The notes under the pieces: model-generated
What the model was told of the DNA's origin: nothing
The model's input: only the letters and a program-made list of their open reading frames with translations
Databases searched by the model: none
Shown here: in pieces, positions 8,498 through 18,189 of the stretch
Layout of the letters: every line of letters starts with the position of its first letter
Position numbering within the stretch: position 1 is the stretch's first letter
Assembly (NCBI RefSeq): GCF_001677885.1
Contig: NZ_LOCQ01000048.1
Location: forward strand, 94,171 to 158,170
Length of the DNA stretch: 64,000 nt
Direction: 5' to 3'
Origin: Janthinobacterium psychrotolerans
Lineage (GTDB): Bacteria; Pseudomonadota; Gammaproteobacteria; Burkholderiales; Burkholderiaceae_D
Translations under genes and position numbers: made by a program

Positions 8498-9991
8498 ATG
8501 AAACCGCCCTCTTTCTCGCACCGCTTCCGCGCGTCAATTCTGCCTGCCGCACTTGCGCTGTCGACCACCCTCGCCCTGGTGGCTTGCGGAGGTGGCAGCA
8601 ACTCCGATTCTCAGCCTACGCCTCCTGTCACAGTGAGTCCACCGGTAACGCCACCTGTAGTTGTGGAGCCGCCCGTGGTCGTCGCCCCACCTGTCGCAGT
8701 GGAGCCACCAGTGGTGCTCACGCCGCCCGTGGTCACCACGCCCCCAATCCTTGTGCCAATTGAGCCGCCGATTATCGTGGCACCGCCTGTCAACCAGCCT
8801 GGAGGCTCACCGCTGAACCCGGTGGCAGCCGTCATCGGCGATGATAATGTCGCGCCGATTTACGTCGATGCCGGTCCTTTTGCCAAGAGGCCCATTCCGA
8901 ACATGATTTTCGCTGACGTCAAAGTCTGTGCTCCAGACAATCCCGTCAACTGCGCCGTCATCGACCACGTCCTGGTCGATACCGGCTCGACCGGATTGCG
9001 CGTATTTGCAGACCAAATGCCCGCGCAACTGCTGGCGGCTTTGCCAGCCGCCACATCCGGCGGCGAGCCGTTGGCAGAATGCCTGAGTTTCGTATCAGGA
9101 ACCACCTGGGGCAGCGTGCGCAAAGCCAATATCGGCATGGGCGGGGTCAGTCAGGCGGGCAAGCTGGCGGTCAACACACGCATCCAGATCATCAGCGATC
9201 CCGCGCCCCAGGTCGCTGATGTGCCTGCGAGTTGCCAGGTTCAGGGCATTATCGTCAAAACTGCAGCCGAAATGGGTGCAAAGGGTATCCTGGGTATTGG
9301 CCAGTTTGCCCAAGACTGCGGCTCCGCCTGCACCGTGTTTGCCCCTCCGGTCTATTACTCCTGCGCGCAATCGCCCTGCCGTCAGATCCCGGTTGCATTG
9401 GCCGATCAGGTCAGCAATCCCGTGATTGGCTTTGGCGCCGACAATAACGGCAACATCATCGTCTTGCCCAAGTTGCCGAACCACGCTGCCAACCGCGCCG
9501 ATGGCATGCTGATCTTTGGCCTGGGCACCCGTGCCAATAACGCTTTGCCGGCCGGCAGCGCGGTGCTGGCGTCGACTGCGCTGGGCTACTTTGCCTCGGA
9601 ATTCAATGGCCGGCAACTGGTCAACAGCTTCATCGACAGTGGCTCCACCATCATCTTTTCCCCATCGACAGGCACGGTCAATCTCAGCAGTTGCCAGGGC
9701 GGCATCGCCAGCTTCTTCTGCCCCGGATCGGACCTGTCAATCACTGCGACGAACACGGGCGTACGAGGAACCGCGTCAACCATCCCCCTTCTGATCGTTG
9801 ATGCCCTTGCCGCTTTTAACGCGACTCCACAGGCTCACGCAATCGAAGGCCTGGCCGGTCCCGCTACTGCTCCGAACACCCTGTTCCTTGGCGCGAGCTT
9901 CTTCTTTGGCCGCTCGGTTGGCACGCTGATCGATGGCCGCTCCGCCATAGGGCTGAACGTGCCTGGTCCAGCCGTGACTCATACCCCCTGA
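8498..9991 (+). CDS. DUF3443 lipoprotein with two pepsin-like Asp motifs
   Basis: A 497-residue protein. The N-terminus is a lipoprotein signal (LALVACGGG), so Cys is probably lipidated and anchored in the envelope. Residues about 41-107 are a Pro/Val-rich linker built of repeated PPV-type units. The C-terminal part is DUF3443, starting NVAPIYVDAGP. It holds VDTGSTGLRVF with Asp161 and IDSGSTIIFSP with Asp380; these look like the two catalytic Asp motifs of pepsin-like (A1) aspartic peptidases, each made of D-T/S-G-S followed by hydrophobic residues. About a dozen Cys in the domain suggest disulfides. Peptidase activity is my inference. Start at 8498 has AAGGA 8 nt upstream. Confidence 0.82.
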   Translation: MKPPSFSHRFRASILPAALALSTTLALVACGGGSNSDSQPTPPVTVSPPVTPPVVVEPPVVVAPPVAVEPPVVLTPPVVTTPPILVPIEPPIIVAPPVNQPGGSPLNPVAAVIGDDNVAPIYVDAGPFAKRPIPNMIFADVKVCAPDNPVNCAVIDHVLVDTGSTGLRVFADQMPAQLLAALPAATSGGEPLAECLSFVSGTTWGSVRKANIGMGGVSQAGKLAVNTRIQIISDPAPQVADVPASCQVQGIIVKTAAEMGAKGILGIGQFAQDCGSACTVFAPPVYYSCAQSPCRQIPVALADQVSNPVIGFGADNNGNIIVLPKLPNHAANRADGMLIFGLGTRANNALPAGSAVLASTALGYFASEFNGRQLVNSFIDSGSTIIFSPSTGTVNLSSCQGGIASFFCPGSDLSITATNTGVRGTASTIPLLIVDALAAFNATPQAHAIEGLAGPATAPNTLFLGASFFFGRSVGTLIDGRSAIGLNVPGPAVTHTP

Positions 9992-10010
9992 TCTTCCAGG
10001 CAGTTTGGTA

Positions 10011-11102
10011 TCAGCCAAACAGGTTCTTGAGTTCGCGCGGCTGCGAGCGCCAGTACTGCGGCGGGGCCTGCACCTGGGCGCCAAGCTGGGCCGCCGCATG
10101 CCAGGGCCAGCGCGGATCGAACAGCATGGCGCGCGCCAGCGCCACCATGTCGGACTGGCCGCTGGCGATAATGGTTTCGGCCTGTTGCGCCTCGGTGATC
10201 AGCCCCACGCTGATGGTCGGCATGCCGGTTTCCGCCTTGATGCGCTCGGCAAAGCCCACCTGGTAGCCGGGACTGAGGGGAATTTGCTGCTGCGGCGACA
10301 CGCCACCGCTCGACACGTGGATAAAGTCGGCGCCGCGGCGCTTCAGTTCGTGGGCCAGCTGCACGCTTTGTTCGATCTCCCAGCCGCCCTCGACCCAGTC
10401 GGTGGCGGAAATGCGCATGCCGACCGCCATGCTGGCCGGCACCGCCGCGCGCACAGCTTCATGGACTTCCAGCGGAAAACGCATGCGGTTTCCCAGGCTG
10501 CCGCCATAGGCGTCCGTGCGCTGGTTGGCCAGCGGCGACAGGAACTGATGCAGCAGGTAGCCATGCGCGCCATGGACTTCGATGCCGTCGATGCCGAGCG
10601 CATGGGCTCGCCTGGCGGCGGCGACAAACGCGGCTTTTACCTGCAATAAACCGGCTTCATCAAGCGCGATCGGCACCGTTTCGCCAGGTGCATGGGCAAT
10701 CGGCGACGGCGCCACCGTCTGCCAGCCGCCGTCCGACAGGTGCACGCAGCTGCCGCCCTGCCACGGCGCGCGGCTCGACGCCTTGCGCCCGGCGTGCCCC
10801 AGCTGCACGATCAGCGGCATGGCCGAATGCTGGCGGATCGCCCGCACCACCTTGGCCAGCGCTTGCTGGTTGTCGCTTGACCACAGGCCCAGGTCCTCGG
10901 CCGAAATGCGCCCTTCCGGCGAGACCGCCGTCGCTTCCGTCATCAGGACGCCGGCGCCCGACAGCGCCAGATGGCCGAGGTGGATCATGTGCCAGTCGGT
11001 GGCATTGCCGTTCTCGGCCGAATACTGGCACATGGGGGCGATGGCGATGCGGTTGACCAGGGACAATGGCCCCAGCTGATACGGCGTGAATAACTGGCTC
11101 AT
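10011..11102 (-). CDS. namA: Old Yellow Enzyme, NADPH:flavin oxidoreductase (YqjM type)
   Basis: A 363-residue TIM-barrel flavoprotein expected to reduce activated C=C bonds of enones with NADPH through FMN. The N-terminal NRIAIAPMCQYSA places Cys25 and Tyr27 at the positions that define the YqjM class. QLGHAGRK follows, and IEVHGAHGYLLHQFLSPLANQRTDAYGGSLGNR carries the FMN and active-site residues, including the Arg used for dimer contacts in YqjM. Length and motifs are normal. Start at 11102 has GGAG about 8 nt upstream. The gene converges with the DUF3443 gene, 19 bp apart, and is divergent from the glycine-zipper gene. Confidence 0.88.
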   Translation of the reverse strand: MSQLFTPYQLGPLSLVNRIAIAPMCQYSAENGNATDWHMIHLGHLALSGAGVLMTEATAVSPEGRISAEDLGLWSSDNQQALAKVVRAIRQHSAMPLIVQLGHAGRKASSRAPWQGGSCVHLSDGGWQTVAPSPIAHAPGETVPIALDEAGLLQVKAAFVAAARRAHALGIDGIEVHGAHGYLLHQFLSPLANQRTDAYGGSLGNRMRFPLEVHEAVRAAVPASMAVGMRISATDWVEGGWEIEQSVQLAHELKRRGADFIHVSSGGVSPQQQIPLSPGYQVGFAERIKAETGMPTISVGLITEAQQAETIIASGQSDMVALARAMLFDPRWPWHAAAQLGAQVQAPPQYWRSQPRELKNLFG

Positions 11103-11260
11103 GGATGACTCCGACTGAAGGAACACTGATTTTACTGTGGCTGAAAAATTTCCGGATTACACCTGCTTACGTTTGATACAGCGCAACGTCTAGCTTGGCG
11201 CGTGGCTCAGCGGTAATCTGGCTACATCGTCAACCCAGACATGTTTTTCAGGAGACCAGC

Positions 11261-11818
11261 ATGAACAACGCTACCAACACCACCGCACGCATCCACCCTT
11301 TGATGGCCGGCGCCGCCATTTCCGCCACGGTACTGTGCCTGGTCGGCGCGGCATCGATTGCCGGTATCTTGCCGAACTCCCGCGCCAACAATGCGCCGGC
11401 CGTGCCGGCGGAACTGGCGGCCACCAACCTGGCAGCACCGCAAGCGCTGGCACCAGTGGCCGCACCGGTTGCAGCGCCAGTGGCCGCACCGGTAGTGGCG
11501 CAAGCGGCACCAGCGCCAGCACCGGTGGTGCACAAACGCGTGGTGCACCGCGTGGCGCAAGCGCGCCCGGCCAGCCGCGATGACGACTACGCTTACCGCG
11601 ACACCGTCTACCGCGAACCGGTACGCCAGCAGCAGCCGGCACCGGCACCGGCACAACCGAACTATGTGGGCATCGGCACCGGCGCCGTGATCGGTGGACT
11701 GATCGGCAACCAGGTCGGTGGCGGCCGCGGCAAGGCGCTGGCAACGGTGGCCGGCGTGATCGGCGGCGGCTTCCTGGGCAATGCAGTGCAGAACCAGGTA
11801 GAGCAGCCACAACGCTAA
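11261..11818 (+). CDS. Glycine-zipper 2TM-domain membrane protein
   Basis: A 185-residue protein. Residues about 12-38 form a membrane anchor or uncleaved signal. A long low-complexity Ala/Pro/Val stretch follows (about 45-85), then a basic and Tyr-rich segment. The C-terminal 45 residues (VGIGTGAVIGGLIGNQVGGG and VAGVIGGGFLGNAV) are a glycine-zipper 2TM domain like that of the Rickettsia 17-kDa antigen family and SlyB. Proteins of this kind sit in the envelope and often respond to stress; the exact job is unknown. CAGGAG precedes the ATG by 6 nt. Its stop abuts the stop of the convergent DUF1993 gene. Confidence 0.82.
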   Translation: MNNATNTTARIHPLMAGAAISATVLCLVGAASIAGILPNSRANNAPAVPAELAATNLAAPQALAPVAAPVAAPVAAPVVAQAAPAPAPVVHKRVVHRVAQARPASRDDDYAYRDTVYREPVRQQQPAPAPAQPNYVGIGTGAVIGGLIGNQVGGGRGKALATVAGVIGGGFLGNAVQNQVEQPQR

Positions 11819-12328
11819 TTAATCATACGGTCCGAGATAGTCGAGTTTGCCGATGGACACGCCGTTGTTGCGCAAGATGGCGTGAACCATGGCGACATGG
11901 AAATAGAAGTTCGGCAGGGCAAAGCCAAGCAAATAGTCGTCGCCGTTGAAGCGCTTGCCCTCGTCGGTCCAGTTCAGCACCACTTCGCGCTGGGCGCTGC
12001 CCGCCATCTGGCCGGCGTTGACGCCATCGACATAGGCGATGGTGTCGGCAATGCGCTGCTGCAGCTGCTCGAACGATGCCTCATTGTCTTCGAAACGCGG
12101 CGCCGGTATGGTGCTCAGGCGCTCGACCGACATTTTCGCCGTATCGCTGACGCGCTGCACCTGCGCTGTCAGGTTCAGCATATCGGGCGCCAGCTGTGCG
12201 CCCAGTAAAATTTCCGGCACGATGCCGCCCTGCTCGACATGGGCCTGCGCTTTTTCCAGCAGGTTTGCAACGACGCGCAAGCCGCGCACGAAGACGGGGA
12301 TGGTGGCCTGGTACATGGATACGGACAT
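11819..12328 (-). CDS. DUF1993-family protein
   Basis: A 169-residue soluble protein beginning MSVSMYQATIPVFVRGL and containing LAPDMLNLTAQVQRVSDTAK and the C-terminal NFYFHVAMVHAILRNNGVSIGKLDYLG, the recognisable DUF1993 pattern. The family is predicted to adopt a DinB-like four-helix bundle; activity is unknown. The stop codon lies directly against the stop of the convergent glycine-zipper gene, leaving no room for a terminator between them. It stands upstream of no obvious partner and is separated from the arginine operon by a terminator. Confidence 0.85.
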   Translation of the reverse strand: MSVSMYQATIPVFVRGLRVVANLLEKAQAHVEQGGIVPEILLGAQLAPDMLNLTAQVQRVSDTAKMSVERLSTIPAPRFEDNEASFEQLQQRIADTIAYVDGVNAGQMAGSAQREVVLNWTDEGKRFNGDDYLLGFALPNFYFHVAMVHAILRNNGVSIGKLDYLGPYD

Positions 12329-12411
12329 TGTTCACTCCTGAGTAGTGGCGATAAGCCAGTGTAGCCGAGGGCGGCACAAGCCGTGCGTACGCTGCGCCAC
12401 GATGAGCGGCC

Positions 12412-12452
12412 AAAAAAATGGCGCCCGTCAGGAAACCCTGCGCTGGCGCCAT
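12412..12452 (-). terminator. Rho-independent terminator of the arginine (ast) operon
   Basis: On the minus strand ATGGCGCC pairs with GGCGCCAT across a 19-nt loop, then TTTTTTT. It lies 27 bp after the astE stop. Confidence 0.85.
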
Positions 12453-12478
12453 TGCCTTGCCTTGTGCATCGCTGAAAA

Positions 12479-13492
12479 TCAGGCCACCCGCACCACCATC
12501 AGCCCGGCGCGCAAGCCCACGCGCACATCGGGATTCGGGAACACCACCAGCTCTTGCGCATGTTGCACCGTGTAGACCGTCTCGCCATCGCTGGCGATCA
12601 CGGCATGCTGGGGCAAGGACGTGAAATTGTGCGTGCCGCGGTCGAACGCCATGCGGAAATCATCGCTGTGCTTGATGATTTCCTGGGCCACCTTGAACAC
12701 ATGCGGCGGCGCCTTGACGGGTCGCGGCGGCGCGCCGCGCAGCAGGCTGTTCAAAGCCTGCGACACCTCATCGAACAGCGACAGATCATTTTGCCCCAGC
12801 ACGCCCACGCGGCCCAATTCCACCGTGCTGGCGGCCGCGCCGCAATGCTCGGCCGAGTAATAGCTGTAGGTGCCGGCCGATTGCGGGTTCATGATGATGG
12901 CGCCGATCGCCGCCTGGCCCAGCCAGTCGACCAGCGCCGCCCTGGCGCCCTCCTCCACCAGGTCCGGCACGATGGCAAAGGTCGGGTAGACGGACGGGCG
13001 GATCGCCGTATGCAGGTCCAGGTGCCAGCGCACCGGCCCCGCATGACTGAAAAACGCCGTGGTCGCCGCGATCATTTCGTCGGCGCGCGCGCTTTCCGCC
13101 GCTTGCGCCAGAGAACCGCGCACGGGACGGAACATGCGGTTCAAATCGGCGTCGATAAAGCGCTTGCCGGCGCGAATCGCATCGACATTGCCCACGCACA
13201 CCAGCAGGTCGACCGCCAGCGCATGCGGTTGCGCCGACACATCGCGCGACAAGGCGTCGAGCAGGTGCGCCAGCACTTCGATCGGCCCCGTCTCGTCGCC
13301 ATGCACGCCGACCGACAGCACCACGCTGGGGCGATTGACGTCTGCCGCATTCGCCTTCACCTGCAGCATGCCGGGCGCCGGCAGCGCCACGGCAAAGCCG
13401 GCGTCCCTGAACAACTGCGCAACAGCGCCGAAGTCCGCCTGCGCCAGCGCCTGCACGGCCGGCGGCAAGCCGCCAGATTGTGCTGCCGTCAT
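12479..13492 (-). CDS. astE: Succinylglutamate desuccinylase
   Basis: A 337-residue zinc hydrolase that releases glutamate and succinate from N-succinylglutamate, the last step of the AST pathway. The metal and substrate motifs of the AstE/aspartoacylase family are present: SVGVHGDETGPIEVLAHLL near residue 60 (zinc His and Glu), DLNRMFRP (substrate contacts) and WHLDLHTAIRPS (second zinc His). The ATG at 13492 overlaps the upstream gdhB stop as ATGA, so translation is probably coupled. It is the final gene of the operon and is followed by a terminator. Confidence 0.93.
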   Translation of the reverse strand: MTAAQSGGLPPAVQALAQADFGAVAQLFRDAGFAVALPAPGMLQVKANAADVNRPSVVLSVGVHGDETGPIEVLAHLLDALSRDVSAQPHALAVDLLVCVGNVDAIRAGKRFIDADLNRMFRPVRGSLAQAAESARADEMIAATTAFFSHAGPVRWHLDLHTAIRPSVYPTFAIVPDLVEEGARAALVDWLGQAAIGAIIMNPQSAGTYSYYSAEHCGAAASTVELGRVGVLGQNDLSLFDEVSQALNSLLRGAPPRPVKAPPHVFKVAQEIIKHSDDFRMAFDRGTHNFTSLPQHAVIASDGETVYTVQHAQELVVFPNPDVRVGLRAGLMVVRVA

Positions 13493-16400
13493 CAGGCCGC
13501 CACTTCCGCCGGCACGCCGCGGTTCACCGTTTCGGACAAGGTCCACACATCGAGCATGGCCTGTTCCAGTTCGGTCGCCGCCACATAGGCCGACAGGCCC
13601 AACGCGCTCGTCACCGCATCGACGGCATTGCCTTCACCCTGCTCGGCGCGCGCCAGCACTTGCGTCAGCAAGCGCTGTTGCGTGCGGCGCAGGGCTTGCT
13701 GCGCATAGCTGCGCAACTGTTCCTGCGACTTGCCTTGTGCGGCCAGCTTCAGGCCACGCTCGAGCGTGTCGATGCCGGCCTGGCTGCGCAGGGCCAGGCC
13801 CACTTGCAAAAAGGCCGCCAGGTCCATTGCCGCAGGACGCGGCACCGACAGGGCCGGGAACAGGAAACCCGCCACCACGTCGAGCGCATCGACCGCATCC
13901 CAGGCCTGCACAAAGGCCGGCGTCAAGCCCGGCACCAGCGCCGCTTCCGACTTGATGCCGACGGCTTGCAGCAGCTCGCGCTTCGACTGCGCGCCGAACA
14001 AAACGGTCAGCTCGGCCAGGCCGGCGCCGCGCAGTTGCTCGCCCGGCACCGACAGCACGCCGGCCAGCATGGTCCGGTGCAGCGCGCGCGTTTGCGCATC
14101 GACCTTGATCGACACCTCGCGCGGAATCGTCAAGGCGTCCGCATCGAGCGCATCGAACACCGGCGCCAGGTTCAAGGCCACCCAGGCCTGGCCCCAGGCC
14201 AGGATCACGCTGGACTCATCCACGTTGTATTCGGCCGCCAGCTCGCGCAGCATCAGCGGGCCGCAGCGGTTGACCACTTCATTGGCCAGCACGGTGGCCA
14301 GGATGGCGTTGGCCAGCGGATGGTCGAGCGCCGAGCGCGTTGCCACCAGCAGCGACGGGAAGTACGGTTTCAATACCGGCTCGGCCCAGCTCTCGTCCGT
14401 CAGCGGCAAGGTCGCCAGGATGCGCTTGTAGCGGTTCTTCACGTTGGCGATCACCACCGCCAGTTCCGGCGTCGTCAGGCCACGGCCGTCCTGCTTGCGG
14501 CGCGCCAGTTCGGCCACCGTCGGCAGCTGCTCCAGGTCGCGTGACAGGGCGCCCTCTTCTTCCAGGCTGGCGATCAGCGCCGCATAGCCGTCCTGCACCG
14601 CAGCCTCGCTTTGCGCCTGCAGTTCGCGCACCAGCAAATGCGTCTGCTGCGTGTTGTCGCGCAGGACCAGGCGCTCCACATCGTCCGTCATCGCATACAG
14701 CTCGCGGTTGCGGTCCGCTTCGGACAGCTTGCCGGCGTTCACTTCCACGTCGAGCCAGATCTTGACGTTCACTTCATGGTCGGAGCAATCGACGCCGGCC
14801 GAATTATCGATCGCATCGGTAAAGATGCGGCCATCGGCCAGCGCGAATTCGATGCGGCCGGCTTGCGTGGCGCCAAGGTTGCCGCCCTCGGCCACCACTT
14901 TGACGCGCAGCGCATTGCCGTTGACGCGAATATTGTCATTGGCGCGGTCCTTGACCTGGGCGTGGGTTTCGTTTGACGCCTTGATATAGGTGCCGATGCC
15001 GCCGTTGTAGAACAGGTCCACCGGGGCTTTCAAGATGCGGTGCATCAGTTCTTCCGGCGGCAACGACGTTTCCGCGATATCGAGCACGGCGCGGATCTGC
15101 GGCGACAGCGCAATGCTGCGCGCGCTGCGTGGATAGACGCCGCCGCCTTCCGAGATCAGCTCCTTGTTGTAATCTTCCCACGACGAGCGTGGCAGCGCGA
15201 ACATGCGCGCGCGCTCGTCGAACGAGACGGCGACATCCGGCGCCGGGTCGAGGAAGATATGGCGATGGTCGAACGCGGCCACCAGTTTGAGCTGGCGCGA
15301 CAGCAGCACGCCGTTGCCGAACACGTCGCCCGACATGTCGCCCACGCCGACCATGGTGATCGGGGTGGTGTTCATGTCGTGGTCCATTTCATAGAAATGG
15401 CGCTTCACGGCTTCGAACGCGCCCTTGGCGGTGATGCCCAGTTTTTTATGGTCGTAGCCGTTCGAGCCACCCGAGGCGAAGGCGTCGCCGAGCCAGAAAC
15501 CGCGCTGCACGGCGATGCCGTTGGCGATGTCCGAGAACGTCGCCGTGCCCTTGTCGGCGGCCACCACCAGGTAGGGATCGGCCTCGTCAAAGCATACGGT
15601 GTCCTGTGGCGGCACGATATTGCCCAGCGAGCGATTGTCCGTCACTTCCAGCAGGCTGGCAATGAACAGGCGATACACGGCTTCGCCTTCGGCGGCGATG
15701 GTTTCACGCACGGCGTCCTTCGGCATCTGCTTGCAGACAAAACCGCCCTTGGCGCCGGCCGGCACGATGACGGCGTTCTTCACCATCTGCGCTTTCACCA
15801 GGCCCAGCACTTCGGTGCGGTAGTCTTCCATGCGGTCGGACCAGCGCAGGCCGCCACGGGCGACCGGGCCGCCGCGCAGGTGCACGCCTTCGAAACGGCG
15901 CGAGAAGACAAAGATTTCGCGGTACGGACGCGGTTCCGGCACCAGCGCCAGGCTGCTGGTGTCGAACTTGAAGATGATCTTGTCGCCGGCCTGATTGTTC
16001 TGGAAGTAGCTGGTGCGCAGGGTGGCCGTCATCAGGTCGGCCAGCGCGGCCAGGATTTCCTCGGTGTCGGCGTGATTGACCGACGCCAGGCCGGCCTTGA
16101 TGCCGGCAATCGTTTCCAGCGCGGCGGCGTGCCGCTCGGCGGACAGCGACGGATCGAAGCGCTGCAAGAAGGCGTCGACCAGGGCCTTGACCAGGCCCGG
16201 CTGGCGGCGCAGGCTCTCGGCGATATAGCGTACCGAGAAGCGGCTGCCGGTCTGGCGCCAGTAGCTGGTGTAGGCGCGCACCAGCTGCACTTCGCGCGTC
16301 GACAGGCCGCCTTCGATCACCAGGCCATTCAGGCGGCCGTCTTCGACCGTGTCGTTGAACAGGGCGGCAAACAATTCCTCGGCCACCTTGGCTACTGCCG

Positions 16401-18189
16401 GCTGCGCCAGCTTGGCGGCGCTGGTCGCGTCCACCGTCAGGCTGGTGACGAAATAGCGCGTGCCTTCGGGCGAGAAGATCGAATAGGCCTGCTCGCGGTC
16501 GATCGCCACGCCGGCGTTATGCAGCGCCGGCAAAATGGTCGACAGCGACGGCACGCGGTTGGCCGAATACAGGCGGATGGTGGTGACGGGACCGGACTCG
16601 ATGCGCACGGCCACATTGGCCGCATCGGTATTGCGCAAGATGGTGTCGAGGTCGCGGTAGGCGACGGCCGGCGCGGTGGCGGCCACGTAATCGAGCGGCA
16701 GGGTGGCGCAGAGTTTACGCAGGCTTGCGCGCAAGGCCACGTCCGGCACGGCGTCGGCCACGGCAGCAAAGCCGTTGTGCCAGCCATCGAGCACGCCCAG
16801 CAGCGGCTGCTCGATATCGGTTTCCAGGTCCAGCGGATAGCGCGCCGCATGGGCGATCAGGTAGACGCGCGCCAGCGGGCCGTCGGCCACCAGGGTCTGC
16901 ATGCTGACATGGGTGGCGCCGGAACTGGTTTTCAGCGCTTTGGCCAGGGCGCTGGCGACGCTGGCGCTGTAGCGCTCGCGGGGCAGGTACACCAGCACGT
17001 TCAGGTGGCGCGCATACACGTCGCGGCGCGCAAAGACCTTGGTGCGCGGCTGCTTGTACAGCGAGACGACGGCGCCACACACCTGCGCCAGCCAGTCCAG
17101 GTCCGCTTCCAGTGCTTCGGTACGCGGCAGGGACTCGAGGATTTCACGGAATTTCTCGGCGCGGAAGCCTTGCTGGCGCACGCCGGCCAGGCTCAGCACC
17201 TTGGCCACGCGGCCGCGCGCAAACGGCAGTGCCGCCAGCGGGGTGGAGTTGCCGGCGCGCGTAAACAGGCCGACGAAGCAGTGCTCGCCGAGGATGGCGC
17301 CTTGGGCGTCGGTGTCGCGCACGCCGATGAAATCGAGCTGCTGGTCGCGGTGCAAGGTGCCGGCCACGTCGGCCTTGACGATGGACAGGCTCGATTCGCG
17401 CTTGGACAGGGTGTCGAAGTCGCCGGGAATATTGGCCAGGCAGCTGCCATAGACCGGGTGGGCGGTATCCTGCAGCACGCCGATGCGGCTGGGCAGGTCG
17501 CGTTCCAGTTCGCGCACGCCGGATTTGACGCGGTAATAGGCATAACCGAAGACTTCGAAACCGCCGCTGCGCGCCCACTCCAGAAAGGCGGCCACTTCCG
17601 GGCCTTCTTCGCCCTGGCTGGCGGCGGCCACCGCCGACAGCCGCTCGCCCATGGCGGCGCTGTCGCGGCGCACCACGGCGGCGTCGCGCGCCACCAGTTC
17701 GATCGCGGCCACCAGCGCGGCTTGCGCGTCGGCGGTCAGTTCTTCGTCCAGCAGCACCAGCACGAAGGATTCGAGCGGGTCACCCGGCTGGCGCACCGCG
17801 TCCACGCTGCCGTCAACCGCGCGGCGCACCGGCAGCACGGTATTCATCACGCCGCGCACGGCCAGGTGCTGGCGGCGCATGGCCATCACGATGGAGTCGA
17901 CCAGGTAAGGCATGTCCTGGTTCAGGATCAGCAAGGCGCTCGCCATGCCGCCACGGCCATCGGCGTAGCGCAGCGTGGCGATCTGGCAGCCGTCGCCGCC
18001 GCGGGTGGCCGCTTGCGTGAAGCCGTCGACCAGCACCGGCGCGAGGCTATCGGGCGCGATATCGGCCAGGTCTTCCGCGTCGAGCGAATCGAGCCAGGCT
18101 TGTACCAGGTCGGTGACGCTCTTGCTGGCCGCGCTGGCCTGCACCAGTTGCAGCGTTTGCGTGCGCAAATCTTGTGGCGTGTGGTTCAT
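13492..18189 (-). CDS. gdhB: NAD-specific glutamate dehydrogenase (large 180-kDa type)
   Basis: A 1565-residue enzyme of the very large GDH class, close to the usual length. It oxidises glutamate to 2-oxoglutarate and ammonia with NAD. The catalytic core begins near residue 780 with GGPVARGGLRWSDRMEDYRTE and continues with KNAVIVPAGAKGGFVCK. VVAEGGNLGATQAGRIEFA and FTDAIDNSAGVDCSDHEVN follow in the NAD domain. The long N-terminal half is regulatory in known members. The gene sits between astB and astE, and astE starts inside its stop codon, so it belongs to the arginine operon. GGAG lies about 9 nt before the ATG. The 121-bp gap to astB is the largest in the operon and could hold an extra promoter. 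Confidence 0.95.
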   Translation of the reverse strand: MNHTPQDLRTQTLQLVQASAASKSVTDLVQAWLDSLDAEDLADIAPDSLAPVLVDGFTQAATRGGDGCQIATLRYADGRGGMASALLILNQDMPYLVDSIVMAMRRQHLAVRGVMNTVLPVRRAVDGSVDAVRQPGDPLESFVLVLLDEELTADAQAALVAAIELVARDAAVVRRDSAAMGERLSAVAAASQGEEGPEVAAFLEWARSGGFEVFGYAYYRVKSGVRELERDLPSRIGVLQDTAHPVYGSCLANIPGDFDTLSKRESSLSIVKADVAGTLHRDQQLDFIGVRDTDAQGAILGEHCFVGLFTRAGNSTPLAALPFARGRVAKVLSLAGVRQQGFRAEKFREILESLPRTEALEADLDWLAQVCGAVVSLYKQPRTKVFARRDVYARHLNVLVYLPRERYSASVASALAKALKTSSGATHVSMQTLVADGPLARVYLIAHAARYPLDLETDIEQPLLGVLDGWHNGFAAVADAVPDVALRASLRKLCATLPLDYVAATAPAVAYRDLDTILRNTDAANVAVRIESGPVTTIRLYSANRVPSLSTILPALHNAGVAIDREQAYSIFSPEGTRYFVTSLTVDATSAAKLAQPAVAKVAEELFAALFNDTVEDGRLNGLVIEGGLSTREVQLVRAYTSYWRQTGSRFSVRYIAESLRRQPGLVKALVDAFLQRFDPSLSAERHAAALETIAGIKAGLASVNHADTEEILAALADLMTATLRTSYFQNNQAGDKIIFKFDTSSLALVPEPRPYREIFVFSRRFEGVHLRGGPVARGGLRWSDRMEDYRTEVLGLVKAQMVKNAVIVPAGAKGGFVCKQMPKDAVRETIAAEGEAVYRLFIASLLEVTDNRSLGNIVPPQDTVCFDEADPYLVVAADKGTATFSDIANGIAVQRGFWLGDAFASGGSNGYDHKKLGITAKGAFEAVKRHFYEMDHDMNTTPITMVGVGDMSGDVFGNGVLLSRQLKLVAAFDHRHIFLDPAPDVAVSFDERARMFALPRSSWEDYNKELISEGGGVYPRSARSIALSPQIRAVLDIAETSLPPEELMHRILKAPVDLFYNGGIGTYIKASNETHAQVKDRANDNIRVNGNALRVKVVAEGGNLGATQAGRIEFALADGRIFTDAIDNSAGVDCSDHEVNVKIWLDVEVNAGKLSEADRNRELYAMTDDVERLVLRDNTQQTHLLVRELQAQSEAAVQDGYAALIASLEEEGALSRDLEQLPTVAELARRKQDGRGLTTPELAVVIANVKNRYKRILATLPLTDESWAEPVLKPYFPSLLVATRSALDHPLANAILATVLANEVVNRCGPLMLRELAAEYNVDESSVILAWGQAWVALNLAPVFDALDADALTIPREVSIKVDAQTRALHRTMLAGVLSVPGEQLRGAGLAELTVLFGAQSKRELLQAVGIKSEAALVPGLTPAFVQAWDAVDALDVVAGFLFPALSVPRPAAMDLAAFLQVGLALRSQAGIDTLERGLKLAAQGKSQEQLRSYAQQALRRTQQRLLTQVLARAEQGEGNAVDAVTSALGLSAYVAATELEQAMLDVWTLSETVNRGVPAEVAA

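Noticed and set aside
8611..8835. Gly/Thr-rich minus-strand frame with regular repeats
   Set aside because: It is the reverse reading of the Pro/Val linker in the DUF3443 gene.
11819..11830. Terminator between the glycine-zipper and DUF1993 genes
   Set aside because: The stops abut, and no hairpin followed by T lies within reach outside the coding frames.
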